Source of the DNA: Serilophus lunatus
Taxonomy: Eukaryota; Chordata; Aves; Passeriformes; Eurylaimidae
Direction: 5' to 3'
Length of the DNA stretch: 64,000 nt
Assembly (NCBI GenBank): GCA_013399895.1
Contig: VXBA01005705.1
Span: 124,001-188,000, forward strand
Made by a program: the position numbers and the translations under genes. Shown here piece by piece: positions 1-12,387 of this stretch (positions are counted from its first letter, which is position 1; each line of letters starts with the position of its first letter). The notes beneath the pieces are model-generated. The model worked only from the letters and a program-made list of their open reading frames with translations. It was not told the origin of the DNA and did no database searches.

Positions 1-297
1 GCATCAGTAGAGATGAGGGAACAAAACACTGGAAGGAAACTTTCTTTTGGAGCAGTTTGAAGGAGGCAGGAAAAGAGTTTGTGAGAAGCTTTTAAATATC
101 AATCTACGCTGGTGGTGAATGGGAGAGCTGGTGTGAGTCTGGAATGGGTCAGGATAACGAGGCGTGATGGCTGAGACTGTCCTGTCCTGGAAAAGCACTT
201 GATTTTATTGGTGCTGGTCTAAAGCTTAGTTAAATATTTTATGTAAAGCAGTTTTGCTTTGATGGATTAACGCACGTCACTGTTTTCTTCTGTACAG
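1..297 (+). other. RSF1: RSF1 intron, 3' portion
   Basis: This is AT-rich non-coding sequence up to the acceptor at 296-297. The frame used by the next exon is not open upstream, and no exon was recognised in this stretch. Confidence 0.7.
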
Positions 298-489
298 AGA
301 GTGGTGAGTACACAGATTACAGTGATGATGATTACCTGGAAACTAGGAGGAGAAGATCAAGACGGAATCAGAAAAGACAAGTTAATTATAAGGAAGATTC
401 AGAAAGTGATGGCTCACAGAAGAGTGTCCGGTATGGGAAGGAGTTAAGGAGAGTTCACAAACGCAGACTCTCCACTTCAGATAGTGAAG
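298..489 (+). CDS. RSF1: RSF1 penultimate coding exon
   Basis: The acceptor is a pyrimidine-rich tract ending in TGTACAG at 291-297; the donor is AAG|GTAAAA at 489/490. The 192-bp exon opens with two bases that finish a Glu codon, then reads SGEYTDYSDDDYLETRRRR. It ends in codon phase 1. The mix of Asp/Ser acidic runs and Arg clusters matches the known RSF1 C-terminal region. Confidence 0.92.
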
Positions 490-1628
490 GTAAAATAAAC
501 AGTTCAGTGTTTGCAGGAGCTGGTGTATGTCAGCATTAGCATGAAGGGAAAACTATATAATGCTGAGATTTTAGAGAATCGTCTTTCTAGAGTTCTTTGT
601 TTCTCAGAAACTGTTTCCTTCTGAAACAGCCCACTGGAACTTAATGATGCACTGTTAACTGAGTCACTTCTCAAAGTGACATGGCTCTGGAAGTGTCACA
701 GCCCCCCAGAGGTGTCACAGTGTCCCTGTCCCCACTGCGAGGGAACAGTCACATGCTGGGACATGGGAACAGCTCTGCCCAGTGAGCTCTGAGGTGTTGG
801 GGTGCCCTGCAGTGTCAGGGTGCTGTGACACCCCAGGGTGGAGTGACCAGCCATGCCTGGGGCTTTAGGAATTTATTTAAAAAGTAAAAAGGATGCAATG
901 TTTTGACTTACTTAGGCAGCCAGGAGAAGGAGATGGAAATGTGTGCTGAGAGAGAGAGAGAGAGGAGTGGCCTGTTAATGAGTGTGAAAGATAAAAAAGT
1001 GTGAAGGCTGCACTAAAATTTGCTAATGGCTCTAAGTATCCTGCTTATTCCAGAGAGCTACACATCTAAGAACTCTGAAGATGATGAATCCACAAAGGAG
1101 TCAAAGCGATTGATTCGAAAACGCCGGCGAAGTACAGACGACTATTCCGAGGAAGAAGGAGAGGATGAGGAGGAGGAAGGGAAGCCTGTCCGGAAACGGC
1201 TGAATCGGATCGAAACAGACGACGAAGAAAACTGCGAAAATGCCCACGACGACGCAGAAACACCCGCTCCTGCAAATAAGCTGCCAGCAGCACAAGCTTC
1301 TCAAGATAACCCCAAGAAGCACTGCTACCGGATAGAAAGCGATGATGAAGATGACTTTGATAATGTGGGGAAAGTAGAGAGCCCTTTGGACTACAGCCTG
1401 GTGGACTTGCCTTCCACCAACGGACAGAGCCCAGGGAAAACCATTGAGAACTTGATTGGCAAGCCAAGCGAGAAGACCCAGGCCCCCAAGGACAGCACAG
1501 CCAGCGCCAGCCTGGCGCCCAATGGGACAGGGAGTGGGCAAGAAGCAGTAGGGCCGGAGGAAGATGAAGATGAACTTTTGAGAGTGACTGACCTTGTTGA
1601 TTACGTCTGTAACAGTGAACAGTTGTAA
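298..1628 (+). CDS. RSF1: RSF1, remodeling and spacing factor 1, C-terminal part (two exons)
   Basis: Partial gene; the 5' part lies left of the window. RSF1 is known as the histone-binding partner of the SNF2H/SMARCA5 ATPase in the nuclear RSF chromatin-remodelling complex. Two exons, 298-489 and 1054-1628, join in frame (phase 1: a final G of the first exon completes GAG with the AG that opens the second). They encode about 255 C-terminal residues. The sequence is highly charged: an Arg/Lys-rich stretch (ETRRRRSRRNQKRQ), several acidic Ser/Asp/Glu clusters, and an end reading LLRVTDLVDYVCNSEQL before TAA at 1626-1628. I recognise both exons as the vertebrate RSF1 tail. The PHD finger and DDT-type domain known for the family would be encoded upstream and are not visible here. 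The tail looks intact, with no frameshift. Confidence 0.93.
711..832. repeat. small inverted repeat in RSF1 intron
   Basis: GGTGTCACAG at 711-720 is the reverse complement of CTGTGACACC at 823-832. Further GTGTCA words lie between and around them. No mobile family was recognised, and it may be chance in a low-complexity patch. Confidence 0.4.
949..965. repeat. (AG)n microsatellite
   Basis: About eight uninterrupted AG units in the RSF1 last intron. Confidence 0.8.
1054..1628 (+). CDS. RSF1: RSF1 terminal coding exon
   Basis: The acceptor is CTTATTCCAG, ending at 1053. The open frame extends about 30 bp upstream through intron, with an ATG at 1026, but homology begins at the acceptor (ESYTSKNSEDDESTKES). 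The exon encodes 191 residues rich in Glu and Asp and ends ...VCNSEQL, TAA. Long open frames on the minus strand here (1066-1467 and 1101-1637) are shadows of this biased coding sequence. Confidence 0.93.
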
Positions 1629-2315
1629 GACTTCCATTTTTGTGCTAATTTATTCCACGGTAGCTCATACCAGCGGGCCAGTTATTAAAAGCTGTTTTAT
1701 TTTTCCTAGAAAATTCTCCACTACAGTATCACTTTCTAGAAGCAAGAATTTCACCAGTCCTGCAGTCTTTCTGTGAAGTGACCAGTTTTGAACTTTGAAG
1801 ATGAATTGCTGTAAATTCCCTCTCTTACCCCCCTTCTCCTTCCAACTCCATGGTCCTGGGTAATTTCACTCACAAAAACCTTATAACAACAAGAGATTTG
1901 TATATTTTTGACTTTATATTTCCTGAGTGCATACAAATTTGTGGAAATGGGTGGCCTAAGAAAGCATTCCAAATCAGTCAGGGCCCAAACCGGAACTGGG
2001 GTGGGTTTGGCTCAAGGGGTGGGGGGATGGGAGGGGGGTGGTGCAGAAGCACTTGTGCTTTAGCTTTTTCATATGAGATATATATTATATTTAAATGTTC
2101 ACAACTTAGATTACAACTTAACAGACAGTTAAAAGCAAAATTAATGTCTGTACTGTCGCATTTTGTGAGTGTAGGTTAACATACCATAGCTCATTTAGTA
2201 ATCACCTTCATGGAAGCAGTTTGGTTTTAATACTGGAGGCAAACAGAATTCTTAGAGGCCAAGAAGGTACCATAAACAAGAACTCTGCTATCCATTATGA
2301 CTCGCAGACTTTCCT

Positions 2316-2321
2316 AATAAA
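2316..2321 (+). terminator. RSF1: candidate proximal poly(A) signal of RSF1
   Basis: AATAAA about 690 bp after the stop codon, followed by the GT-rich stretch TAAAGTGTTTGTACAGTG. It could give a short 3' UTR isoform. Confidence 0.45.
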
Positions 2322-5300
2322 CATCCTTTAAAGTGTTTGTACAGTGAAGTGTACTGTAATGAAGTTTTTGACAGTCGAAACACACTAGCCATGAATTTCT
2401 AAAGCAATCTCATGCACAGTTCATCAGATGGTCTTCGATGCACAGTGTCTAGTGGGAGGATGTATCAATGTCAAGTTAGTCTGTAAGTTGGACGTCAAGT
2501 AAGTCTGTAAGTGCTGCAAACTTTTACAGACGACAGAACCCTGCGGTAGCTGCCCGGCCACGTGAGTTTGACCATCCGTCGGAGTATTCTGAACAAAATG
2601 TGTTTGTCCAGACGGCACTGACCACAGAATGACAGTGCATCAGAGGATGGAGGGATTTTCAAATAAACCGTGACTGGTCCATTCATGCCCTTAATATCTA
2701 CTTCAAATTGAAGTAAACAAATGGAACAGTTTTCCTTTTGGAGGTTTTCCTGTTTGGGGTTTTGTGTGTGTTTTTGTTTTGATTTTACTTATCTGCCTGG
2801 ATGTATTAGCAGGTTTTGAATGTAGTTGTTGGCCTTTGGCCATTAGAATTTTCTTAAAATACATTTTAATAACTGTCATGTGACCAACTGATTTCAAGAA
2901 GGCAGTGTTTCTGAGAGAAAACGCTTGACTCCAAGACATCTCAGCAACTTTTGAGCAGGCATGAAGTGACACATGCTTTTATTCAAGGGAAAAAAAGAAA
3001 AAAGACAATGGAAGAAAAAAAAACCAAGCCAACGTGGGGCATATCAAGAGTATTCAGTTTTTATTCTGATTAAGGTGTAGGCTGTGCCTTTGTACATGTT
3101 ACAGCACACAGACAGCTCAAAAAGATCTGCCAAACACTGAAATCCAAAAAGGTCACACCTATAAATCCTTTTGCTCTGAGATTTGGATTTTTTGACTGGT
3201 GTTTATGTCCATTGCTGGCAATGGATGCACCAAAACTGCTGCTGCCACTGAGGAGTGAGTTCTCCTTTTCTGCCCCACTCAATTCCCTTCTATTATATTG
3301 TATTTACTAGTCAGTCATAAAGGACTTCTCTTTTCTTGTAATAAAACTGGCATTAGGCCTTTACTAAATACCTCTCTAGAAAAACTAGATCCAAAAATTG
3401 CCGACCTTCTGGCCTTTAAAAGTCTTGGTTTTGTTTCCCCACCTCTTTCTCCACAAGGTCTATCAGAACCACTCCATGACTTGTTTGGGTTCTAGCGGTG
3501 GACATATCGTGCTATAAAATAGGATCAGAAAGATGCAAATAGGTGGATCTTGCTCATTATCTGCTGTGCTAGCAAGCTTGTGATTTAAAAAAAAAAGAAA
3601 TCTCTCTCCAAATGAGAATTTCATTTCATCAAAGATTAAATATTTTCCTACCTTACTGATGTTAACAATTAACAGTGAAATAATTAAAACAGGGTAGTGA
3701 AAAGCCACAGAAACTTACAATGAGTTCTTAAAAGCACATGTAGCGTTTTAAGCTACTCTGGTGCTTTTCTTGGTTTGGATGATGCATAAATGTAGCGCTT
3801 CTGCATTACTGATATACTCGTGGTTTAGAACAAGTAATAACATATGGCTTCCACTTGTCCATGGCAGTAGCTGCTGAGCATTTTTAATACTTGCAGTGCA
3901 AACTGATTCACGTGCAGCAACAGTGTGCAACCAGTGATTTCTCATTTGTTTTGGTGGTGCCATTATTTTAATTTGCTGCCTGATATGGAGCCTTTTAGTA
4001 TCTGATCAGTGCTGTAGCAAACATTCTTGCTTGTAGAGTCAACCCCACATGTTCAATACTTAGTGGGCAAGTAATTGTGAATGTAGAAAAATACAAGAGT
4101 TACAATATCAGATACATCAATAGGGAAAAAAATTTGAGTACTGAGTTAGGGAGTGATGTAAAAGCAGAAAGGACCAGGAACCAGAATGGGAGCCTGGAAA
4201 CTTGCACCCAGGAGTGTTGCATTTTAAAAATGAGCAGTTGTTACCAAATTTTACACCCTAGGTCATTTCTTGAAAACAGCTGTTCTGTCTTCTAAGAAGT
4301 CACCCTTGATACCTGAGATGGCTTCATCCCACAGGATCTAGAGTTCCTCCTTAGATCAGTGGGAACAGTGTACAAGGAAAAATGGAAAAAATGCCCTGGA
4401 AAGTATTGCCATTTTAAAACGTATATTTCTCATTTCTAAGAGAGTTGCTTGATGGAAAACGTACGGTCTCCTATTTGGGAAGATGACATTTTCTGACATG
4501 AGCTGATTGCCACACAAGGTTTGTGCTGTTACAGTACATATATGTGATTCCAGAGTAGAAATGTCTTTCCGGTGTCCTTACAGTCCTGTGCCCTTCTGTG
4601 CTCAGTGTGAAATCAGAAGTTCATTGTCTTTCAATCAGCGTTTTCGGGTGTAGCTTTGGGCTTACAGAGAGTTCAAACCATGTAAGAAACAGGGAAAACA
4701 GGCTAGGGATTTTTGTAACATAATGGATTTAGAAGTACAAGAACAAGCAGCTATTGGCTGAACACAGAAAGCATTTATTCAACAAACTCTTGTTTATTCC
4801 ACACAGGTTGTCACTAAAAGCTTTGTCTTTCAACTGCACACTCTTCTTAGTGTAGCTGACTGGACAGAGAGAGAGTTGGTTTCTATGTGCAACCTAAGTA
4901 GCATTGTTGGGAGGAAGAACATATAAATCGAGTGGAGGATTGGACTCTTTCTGTGTCACCAATATAAGTGCTGGATATATGCTTTCTTGCATGGGGCTTG
5001 TGTGATTGTCAGTGACACAAAGCACACAAGTAGCTCCATGCTGCAATTAACAGATGTCATGTTGTTAGTCTAAGCAGAAGGGTGGGAGAGTTAAGAACTG
5101 GGTTTCACAACAATTGCTGTCTTCTAGCTGAGTCTGATAAACCTGAGCATGGTCTTGGTTTAAGAATGGAAAATGACATTACCAAAACAGCTCTTGGCAT
5201 TGTAATCTTGTAGGAGGGTCAGTGCTGAACAATCAACTTCTTGATAGTTTCACTTCTTACATGTTGCATTGCGGTATATTACTGCATCTTCCTGATTATT

Positions 5301-8300
5301 TTTGGATGAAAAGACTGCTCTGTTCTAGCAGCGCTTGAGAGAAAGTGAGATGCTTTTTTCTAAATTGCCCATTTATGAAGTATGTCACCTTCAAGATTTC
5401 TCTGTAGTGTTTCAGGTGCTTTTCCTATCATGGGAGCTAATGATTTAGCTGGGCTTGTTTTCTGTTCGCTTGTGTTTTCTAGTTGCTATGTCTGAACTCT
5501 TGGTGAGAGACCTTACTTAAAGAACCTCAGAGGGAGAAAAACATGTATGTTCACAAAAGAAAAATTGTATGGTAGAGGTACACTTGTTCTGATTTCTCAT
5601 CGCATCTATCATTTCAACTTTACTGATATCCAGATGCTGCTAGTATTTAACAATTTTAATTGTTCATTGTCAGGGTGTCCAATTTATACCTCTCTTTTCA
5701 GGAGCTTATAAACTTGGTTTTCAGTGTTTCAGTAGGAAGTCCTAAACTTTCCAATAATTATTTCTAATCATATTTTCACAAACTTCTTTCAGAAAAAGTA
5801 AATGAGGAATTTTTACAGCACCTGTTTTTTTAATTCACTTTGTACACAGTGATTTAAGTCATAGCAGTAATGTTCGCCCCCAGAGCTTGTCTGACAAAGA
5901 GATTTGTAGCATCTAATCGAAAATGGCAATATATAGGTCTTGAAAATTGGTTTTAGTACATGTGCAGTGACTACTATTCACAGGCTTGTAATATGGTTCT
6001 GATGTGCAGCATGCACCCTTAGGTATGTATTTACATTTGATGTATGCTTCCAATTTCATGGGTATATAAAGTCCTTAAATTATATATATAAATACATATA
6101 AAAGATCAAGTACTTCAACCAAAACAGTAACTTTAGGAAAAACATTGTCTTAAATATAGTGGGGGAAACTCTAGAAGTGGAGGAGCAGAATTTTGCAATT
6201 CCTTAAGTGTTCAAAACTTCTATAGAGGCATTTAGGATACTGTCTGAAATAAGGATTTGTAGGATCTAGACCACATTTCCTGTTAGTATCTTCTTCCTCC
6301 CCTTCTCTAACAGCTGAGGTAGGGACTATATCTCACTTAAAACATTGGAAGGCAGAAAGTAAAAAAAAAAAATCCCAAAGAAATTACCCTNCCTCCAGGT
6401 ATATAGTGATGTAAGAAAAATTCTATGGCTACTTTTTAGTGCTTTACAGTTGAGTTCCCAATCTGAGATCTAATGGAGATTTCTGGCTTCAGAAATATTT
6501 ATCAGTTGGAAATTATTTCTGAATCTGGACACTCAGCAGTTGGGGTGCTGAGGATTACTACTCACTTCAGAAAGTCACATCACTTACAAAGCTCTTCTTT
6601 TAGATTAGGTGTAACTAACTGAGGTAGTTTTAAACAGCAAAAATGTGTGCTTGGGAATTGACTGTCCCAACATTTCACAGTAATTTATTTGTGTATTGCA
6701 AAAGATGTATATTGCTTAGTATGACACTTAAAAAAATTGTGTAAAGGTTCTGAGGGAAAGAATAGAACACTCGAAAGTAGGAAAGTTTTTATAATTGAAT
6801 CTAGTGTAAAGCCTTCAGATTCAACTGCAATTAAAAGGAAGTCCTACAACTTGGGTTTTTGACTATCATTTTGTAAATGCTGGCACCCCACACCTGAGCT
6901 GAGGAGCAGGAGAGGGGACAGTGTTGCAGTGAGAGGGGGCATGTGTGCCTGTAGGTATCTATTATTGCTACGTACGACCCCAAAGGTTGCTAAGGAGAGC
7001 TGAAGGACGGAGTGGCTCTGTTCGTTCAGTTGGTTTACTTTGTGCACTTTGCAGCACTTTGTGTATAGTCAGTCTCACTGGTTCCCCAGGTGCAGACACA
7101 GTCACTTGCTCCTGCTGTTTGGATGTTCATTCAAATAACAGGAGGAGATGGGGAATGGATGGAGGAAAGTGGAGCGGAGAAATGTGTATGCAAACCCAGG
7201 CCATTTGCAAGACAGGCCTCAGACAGGCCTAAAAACTACTTGTGACTTGCCCTTTAAAGGCTGTATTTCCAATGGAAGGTGTCCATTCAGGAGAATCATA
7301 CTGATTACCCTCCTTTTCTCATCCTGACCTTCAAAGTTACTGGAAAATCTACTTGAGGTCTCCTTCCTTGAGGGAATAGATAATGTTCCATCAGTGCAAT
7401 GTGGATGTGGGAAAAATTAGGATCGGTCTATAGGATATTATGACAATGTTTGCGTCTGGGGACGTTGGTTGGAGTCCACACAGTGTGCTTTCTTGTTTGT
7501 TCCCCTTTTTGTGTCCCACACAACTAAACTTAGATTAGTCTGTCAGAACTTGACTTAAATGATTCTAAGGGGATAAAATCCTTCTACAAAAACGTATGAT
7601 AGGCTTAGTTATCAGTGCACCGTTTGTTAGTTAGAACAGTTAAAAGTCCTTAATAGGTATTAATCTGCTACTCAGGGTAGTAGTAGAAAAGGAATTAAAT
7701 CATAAAGCTGTAAGCCTTGTTTAGTTTGCCATTTTTTACTCGTTCTATGGACTCTAAAATCTTGTACAGTGTCTTACTCCTATCCTATATTCATTCAAAT
7801 GATACTCCTCCTCCAAACTCGCATTAAAACGATGTGTTGTCAATGCCAGTGCAGTTGCTCATTCCTGCTCATGTTTCACAGCCCTCCTGCTGCAGCCAGG
7901 AGATGGATGTGACCGATTCGAACACAAAGCGTCACCGCTCCTGGAATGCACGACGGTTCTCACATAGGCACGATCATGTACATTAGACAAACATCAGGTA
8001 TTTTCAATGTCCCGGGTAACACAGAACAGGTCCCTGCCTAGCAGAATGGTTACCCTCCAGTATTTCGTGAGAACTGGATCAAGTCTACCAGATGAGTCTC
8101 TTTAAGATAAAGTTACACGAAATACAGTTTTGTCTTACTCCTGTGTGCTGTTTGTATGTTTGCAAAAAAATCTTGAGTTCCTTAAAAATGGTCGTCTTCA
8201 CAGCTGGCCTCATTTTTTGTTTTGTCTATAGAATTAACACGGTAAGGTTCCACAAGCTGAGCTCTTTACGTAGAGTTTAACCCTTGCGTTTCTTGAGTCC

Positions 8301-8859
8301 TGAACCTTGTTTTTTGAAGCCTCTCGTCAATCATGACTTGCTAAAATATCAAAGGGAAAGGACCGACGGGACACACACTGTGTGTGTGGGAAGGGGGGGA
8401 CATATGTTGAAAAAACTGGAAGTGTTATTCTTGTTGCACATAAATTGGGTGGTGCTTTCACTGTCTTTTCCCTCCCACCGGTAATACCACGTGCATGTAA
8501 AACATGCTGCGTTTAAACTTTTTTAAGTGGAAGTCATGGTGGCCTCAGTGCTCAAAGGGTTAACTGCAGATTATTAACAAGCTAATGTTTTTAGATTTGC
8601 AGTACACAACTGTTTAAATACTGTATTCCTTGTAAATGAAGTAAAAAAAAAAAAATGTTAAGGCTGGTGCCAATATTTTTGTTAATGAATTGTTCAGCGT
8701 TGTCTCTCACTACAGTCTGGTCAGAACTCTTTGTGTATAAGATGGCCTGAAGCCATTTTATAGCTTCTAGGCCTAATTGTGTAACTTTTCTTTCATAATG
8801 GTTTTGTTATAATATCTACTGTCATTTCTTTCATATAAATATGACATGTAAATTGTCAT

Positions 8860-8865
8860 AATAAA
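8860..8865 (+). terminator. RSF1: candidate distal poly(A) signal of RSF1
   Basis: AATAAA inside an A-rich run (CATAATAAAAAAATTG), followed 20-45 bp later by the GT-rich words GTACAAAGTATAATGTGTATTG. This is the expected spacing for cleavage near 8880. Confidence 0.5.
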
Positions 8866-8885
8866 AAAATTGAAATAACTTGATG

Positions 8886-10560
8886 TACAAAGTATAATGT
8901 GTATTGAAGATACAAGTGCTTTTTAATGGGCATCACACTTGCACGTTTCTTTTTTAATTTTAAAACAAAGCACAGAGCCTGCTGTGCATCGTTCCAGCCT
9001 GTGATGGTTCCCTGTGAATTGTTCCCACTGCCTGCTTGGGAATGGGCAACGCATGTTGATTTATGTTGATTTTGTTACAGCAGCTCAACTGACAGAGTCT
9101 TTCTTTCTTTCTTTGTCCAGCACTGGCAGACCCAATGGATTTGTTTTTGCAGTCACGATGATTTCCTGCGTGTGTTCCATCTTCTACATCATTTCGATAG
9201 CTGATTTCACAGTGATGTTGCAGTCACTTGACAAAAACCAGTAGGCCAGCGGCTGGCACGGTACCCAGCTGGGCTGGTCCATCATACATCCATGAGGTTT
9301 CCTCATGGACAGAGCTGTGAGACAGGTTGATTGATTTAGGCTGAGATGTGTAAAACCTAGTAAAAGAAGGGGGTGGGGGGAAAGGAAGCCTGCAGAGATG
9401 TACTGAAAAAGCAGATGTTCTGACACAAGGTGATTGCAGCAGACACTGAGGATATTTTGAGTCTTTAACAGGAGAAAGTCAGGGGGGGAAAAACAAACTG
9501 AAGAGGGTGGTTTCTCTCTGTGTGAATCACTGAAGCCTGTCAATCTTTACTTTGAATGTGTCTGTGGTCATAAGTCAAGCTACTGTGTATTCCTGTAGTG
9601 ATGAGAAATTGCTGTGAAATTCATCCTCTTGCTCTACATCCACTGCCAAAATTTTACACTTTTATTTCTTGATGGATTATGGGTATTTAATTCTGAACTG
9701 GTCACCTTATGGCAGGCAGTGCTGTGGAGAGAAACAACCCCCCTCGTGTGGCAAGTCCTGCCTTCTGTCCTAAGGCGACTCTCAACCTTGAGGAGGTACC
9801 TGCTGCTCTCCACAGCCCTGGTTGACTAAATCACTGTTGGAGATGCAGTGTTCAGATGTCCGTGTGGGGGTGGATCCTGACTCACTCTTAAGGCTCTTAG
9901 AGCCGAAGAAAAGAGTTTCCAGATAGTACCATTCTCTTCCATTAGTAAACTTCCAGGAAACGTCTGCCTTCCTGCTTTAAACTTCTGTGAGAGGTAGCAC
10001 GCAATAAATAATGGGGTATGAAGTGTCAGGATCATAAAAGAGGAAGATGTGGACTTCCCCTCTTTAATGCCTCAGCCTCAAAACCAAGGTCCCTGCCTGG
10101 ACTTGAACTCTTTTTTTTTCCCCCCCCCATTTTCTTTTGGAAGAGTGGTATTTGACAGAAGACTCACATTTGCATGCTAGAGGAGAAATGAACTATGTTC
10201 TGCTCCACTGCAGTGACTTAATTCAACAACCACTCAGAAATCTTACAAATGAACAACCTGAAGGAGTCATTGTGTGACTTGGATTTAACTACAGAGGTGA
10301 CAAGGGCTCTCCGTGGCTGAGACAACAGTCCCGTTAGATAACAGGGGATGGACATGAGCAGGAATATTGATTTATAACCAGTAATTTTGGTGAATGGTGT
10401 TTCCATGTATTTGCATCTCCTCCTACAAGCTGCCACAGTCTGATCTGTGTTTATGGATGAGTCATAAATTTTTGTTTCCAGACGAGCACTTGTCTTGGAG
10501 TGGCAAATTTAAAATGGTTGAGAAATTTTCTTTTCCTCATGTCCTGTTGCCTTTGTTGAT
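8886..10560. other. intergenic, RSF1 to CLNS1A (left part)
   Basis: There is no recognisable exon. The stretch has a poly-T/poly-C run near 10110-10130 and scattered short ORFs with no family resemblance. No CR1 tail was recognised in it. Confidence 0.6.
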
Positions 10561-11549
10561 ATTTTTTCCCAAGCTATTCCAGTAGTGTTTAAACATCACT
10601 TTGCTTTCAAATATCAACTTGCTTTCATTTCAGTCAAGGTGGTTATTTGTATGAGTGCAAATTACTTGCATAATTAGAATCGAAAATAGGTTGGCATGGT
10701 TGAAGAGCTTTCCAAAGTGCTGTCAAAAGCTCATCTGAAGAGAACCACATTACGTTCTTGTTTCCCCTGGTTTCTTCACATTCTTTCCGTTTCCAGAATT
10801 TGCTGCTTTGGCTCTCTGCTATCCTACCATGACTATGAAAGTCTAGAGAAGGAAAAGATAGAGACCTAATCCAATTAATTGGTTTGTGTTTGTGAGAACC
10901 TAGGTTTGCACACAGGTAGGTATGCAATGACTCCTTAAAAATAAATTTAAATTGATGAAAGGGAAGATTAACAACCACGATAAGGTAACAACTTGCATGG
11001 ACTCTCAGTGAGTATGTTGCTATGGCAGGAGCATTTGTCATGCTGGAAAGTCAGGGAGAAGGGATGTTTGCAATGATGCTCTCTTGCTGATGGAGTTATC
11101 AGGAGCATCCTGTGACAGAGAGATACTTCACTGATGCACCAGTAATCCCCATTTCTCACTGCCGTAGCATGTGTCATAAGAGAAACTTGCAGGAGAAATG
11201 GTGTAAATCCAGAGGAAGAAGCAGGGCCAGGGGTCACCAGGAGCCAGCAGCCTTTCTGTCACTGCAGTCTGTTGTCCCAGGACACCACCAGCTCACCAGG
11301 TAGGTACCGTAGTCGTATAGTGCTCCTGATCCCGAGTCCATCAATGCTTAAGGTAATCAGTTGGATACCCTTCAGGCAATTCAAGTTCTTGTGACATTCT
11401 TTTTATTCTCTGTGTTCGCCTGTCAGGCATTGGGTGCTGATCACCCACCTAAAATTCCCTTTCCAACATCTGAAAATGGTAATTGAAAAGCAGCAGTGTT
11501 TGTTTTTCCCTTTGTCATCTGTCCAACGGAGACTTGGAGGCTAAAATAG

Positions 11550-11692
11550 GTAGGCCAGAGTTCAATAAGCATTTGGACAATGCTGTCAAACACATGGTGT
11601 GATTCTTGGGGTTGTCCTGTGCATGGTCGGGAGTTGGACTTGACCCTTGTGGATCTCTTCCAACTCATGATATTCCATGATTCCATGACTGT
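11550..11692 (+). mobile_element. CR1 LINE 3' tail, plus sense
   Basis: The segment reads like a CR1 tail: TTCAATAAGCATTTGGACAA, then GGAGTTGGACTTGACCCTTGTGG, then the CCAACTCATGATATTCCATGATTCCATGA end. It is 5'-truncated as usual and has no coding capacity. Confidence 0.75.
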
Positions 11693-11710
11693 AGCCAGTA
11701 CTGTCAACTA

Positions 11711-12150
11711 CAGAATCATGGAATAGTTTGGATTGGAAGGGACCTCAAAAATCATGTAGTTCCAACACCCTTGCCATGGTCTTCCACTAGACCAGGCTGC
11801 TCAAATTCCCATCATCCTGCCTGGCCTTGAGCACTTCCAGGGATGGGGCATCCACAACTTCTCTGCGCAACCTGTTCCAGTGCCTCACCAATCTCTCCGT
11901 AAAGAATTCCTTCCTGATACCCAATCTCAGCCTGCTCTCTCTGAAGCCATTCCCCCTTGTCCTATCACTCCGTGCTCTCGTCCAAAGTCCCTTACCAGCA
12001 ATTTTGTCGCCCCTTTAGGTACTGGCAGGGGCTCTAAGGTCTCTCAGGAGCCTTCTTTCCTCCGGGCTGAACAACACCAATTCCCTCAGCCCGTCTCCCC
12101 CGCAGAGCTGCTCCACACCTCAGCGCTCGCCCCCATCGTTACCCTTGGCT
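11711..12150 (-). mobile_element. CR1 LINE 3' fragment, minus sense
   Basis: It opens with CAGAATCATGGAATAGTTTGG, the reverse complement of a CR1 3' end. It continues through the diagnostic antisense words CATCCACAACTTCTC, CAACCTGTTCCAGTGCCTCA and CCCTTGTCCTATCAC. The right edge merges into the CLNS1A CpG island. It lies tail-to-tail with the plus-sense CR1 only about 18 bp away. Confidence 0.85.
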
Positions 12151-12342
12151 TCTCCTTCGCAGGAATTGAAAACTTTCCTCTAAAGCGGCCGTCGGCACGG
12201 CCGGAGCACGGTCCGTAGGTGCACAGACCCCGCACACGCTCCCCCAGCCCCAGGAACGCGGCGCTGCCCTGTGGAAGCCGCGCCGCCTCCCCCGCGGCCG
12301 CGGTGCCCGTGAGGGGGAACTGCATCACAGGGCGGCGCGGCT

Positions 12343-12352
12343 CCTCTTCCGG
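12343..12352. promoter_or_regulatory. CLNS1A: candidate ETS site / initiator near CLNS1A transcription start
   Basis: The pyrimidine tract CTCTTCCGGCGG just before the first ATG contains CTTCCGG (12346-12352), the reverse complement of the ETS core CCGGAAG. ETS motifs close to start sites are common in CpG-island housekeeping promoters. The transcription start itself is not shown by sequence. Confidence 0.4.
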
Positions 12353-12387
12353 CGGCCATGGTGGAGCAGGGGCACGGCGGCGGCGCC

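Larger units (their letters stand above)
490..1053 (+). other. RSF1: RSF1 last intron
   Basis: A 564-bp GT-AG intron. It has a GC-richer patch at about 680-850 built on repeated GTGTCACAG-like words, and an (AG)n run at about 949-965. No other feature was seen. Confidence 0.8.
1629..8885 (+). other. RSF1: RSF1 3' UTR (probable extent)
   Basis: After the TAA at 1628 there is about 7.2 kb of AT-rich sequence with no recognisable gene, no CR1 insertion and only short chance ORFs. An early poly(A) signal is at 2316 and a late one at 8860. Mammalian RSF1 mRNAs are known to have a very long 3' UTR, so the distal site is plausible as the main end. The distal boundary is inferred from the signal, not shown by transcript data. 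A single n at 6391 marks an unresolved base or contig join. Confidence 0.55.
10561..12256. repeat. duplicated block, copy 1 (likely assembly artefact)
   Basis: The 1,696-bp sequence from ATTTTTTCCCAAGC to CCCCAGCCCCAGGAA recurs at 12623-14318 at a constant offset of 2,062 bp. I saw no difference in the stretches I compared, and every open frame inside it is repeated identically. This copy continues without a break into the CLNS1A promoter and exon 1, so it is probably the correctly placed one. Confidence 0.9.

Noticed and set aside
1066..1637. Two minus-strand ORFs of 133 and 178 codons over the RSF1 last exon
   Set aside because: They are antisense shadows of a strongly Glu/Asp- and Lys-biased coding exon, and the plus-strand product is clearly RSF1.
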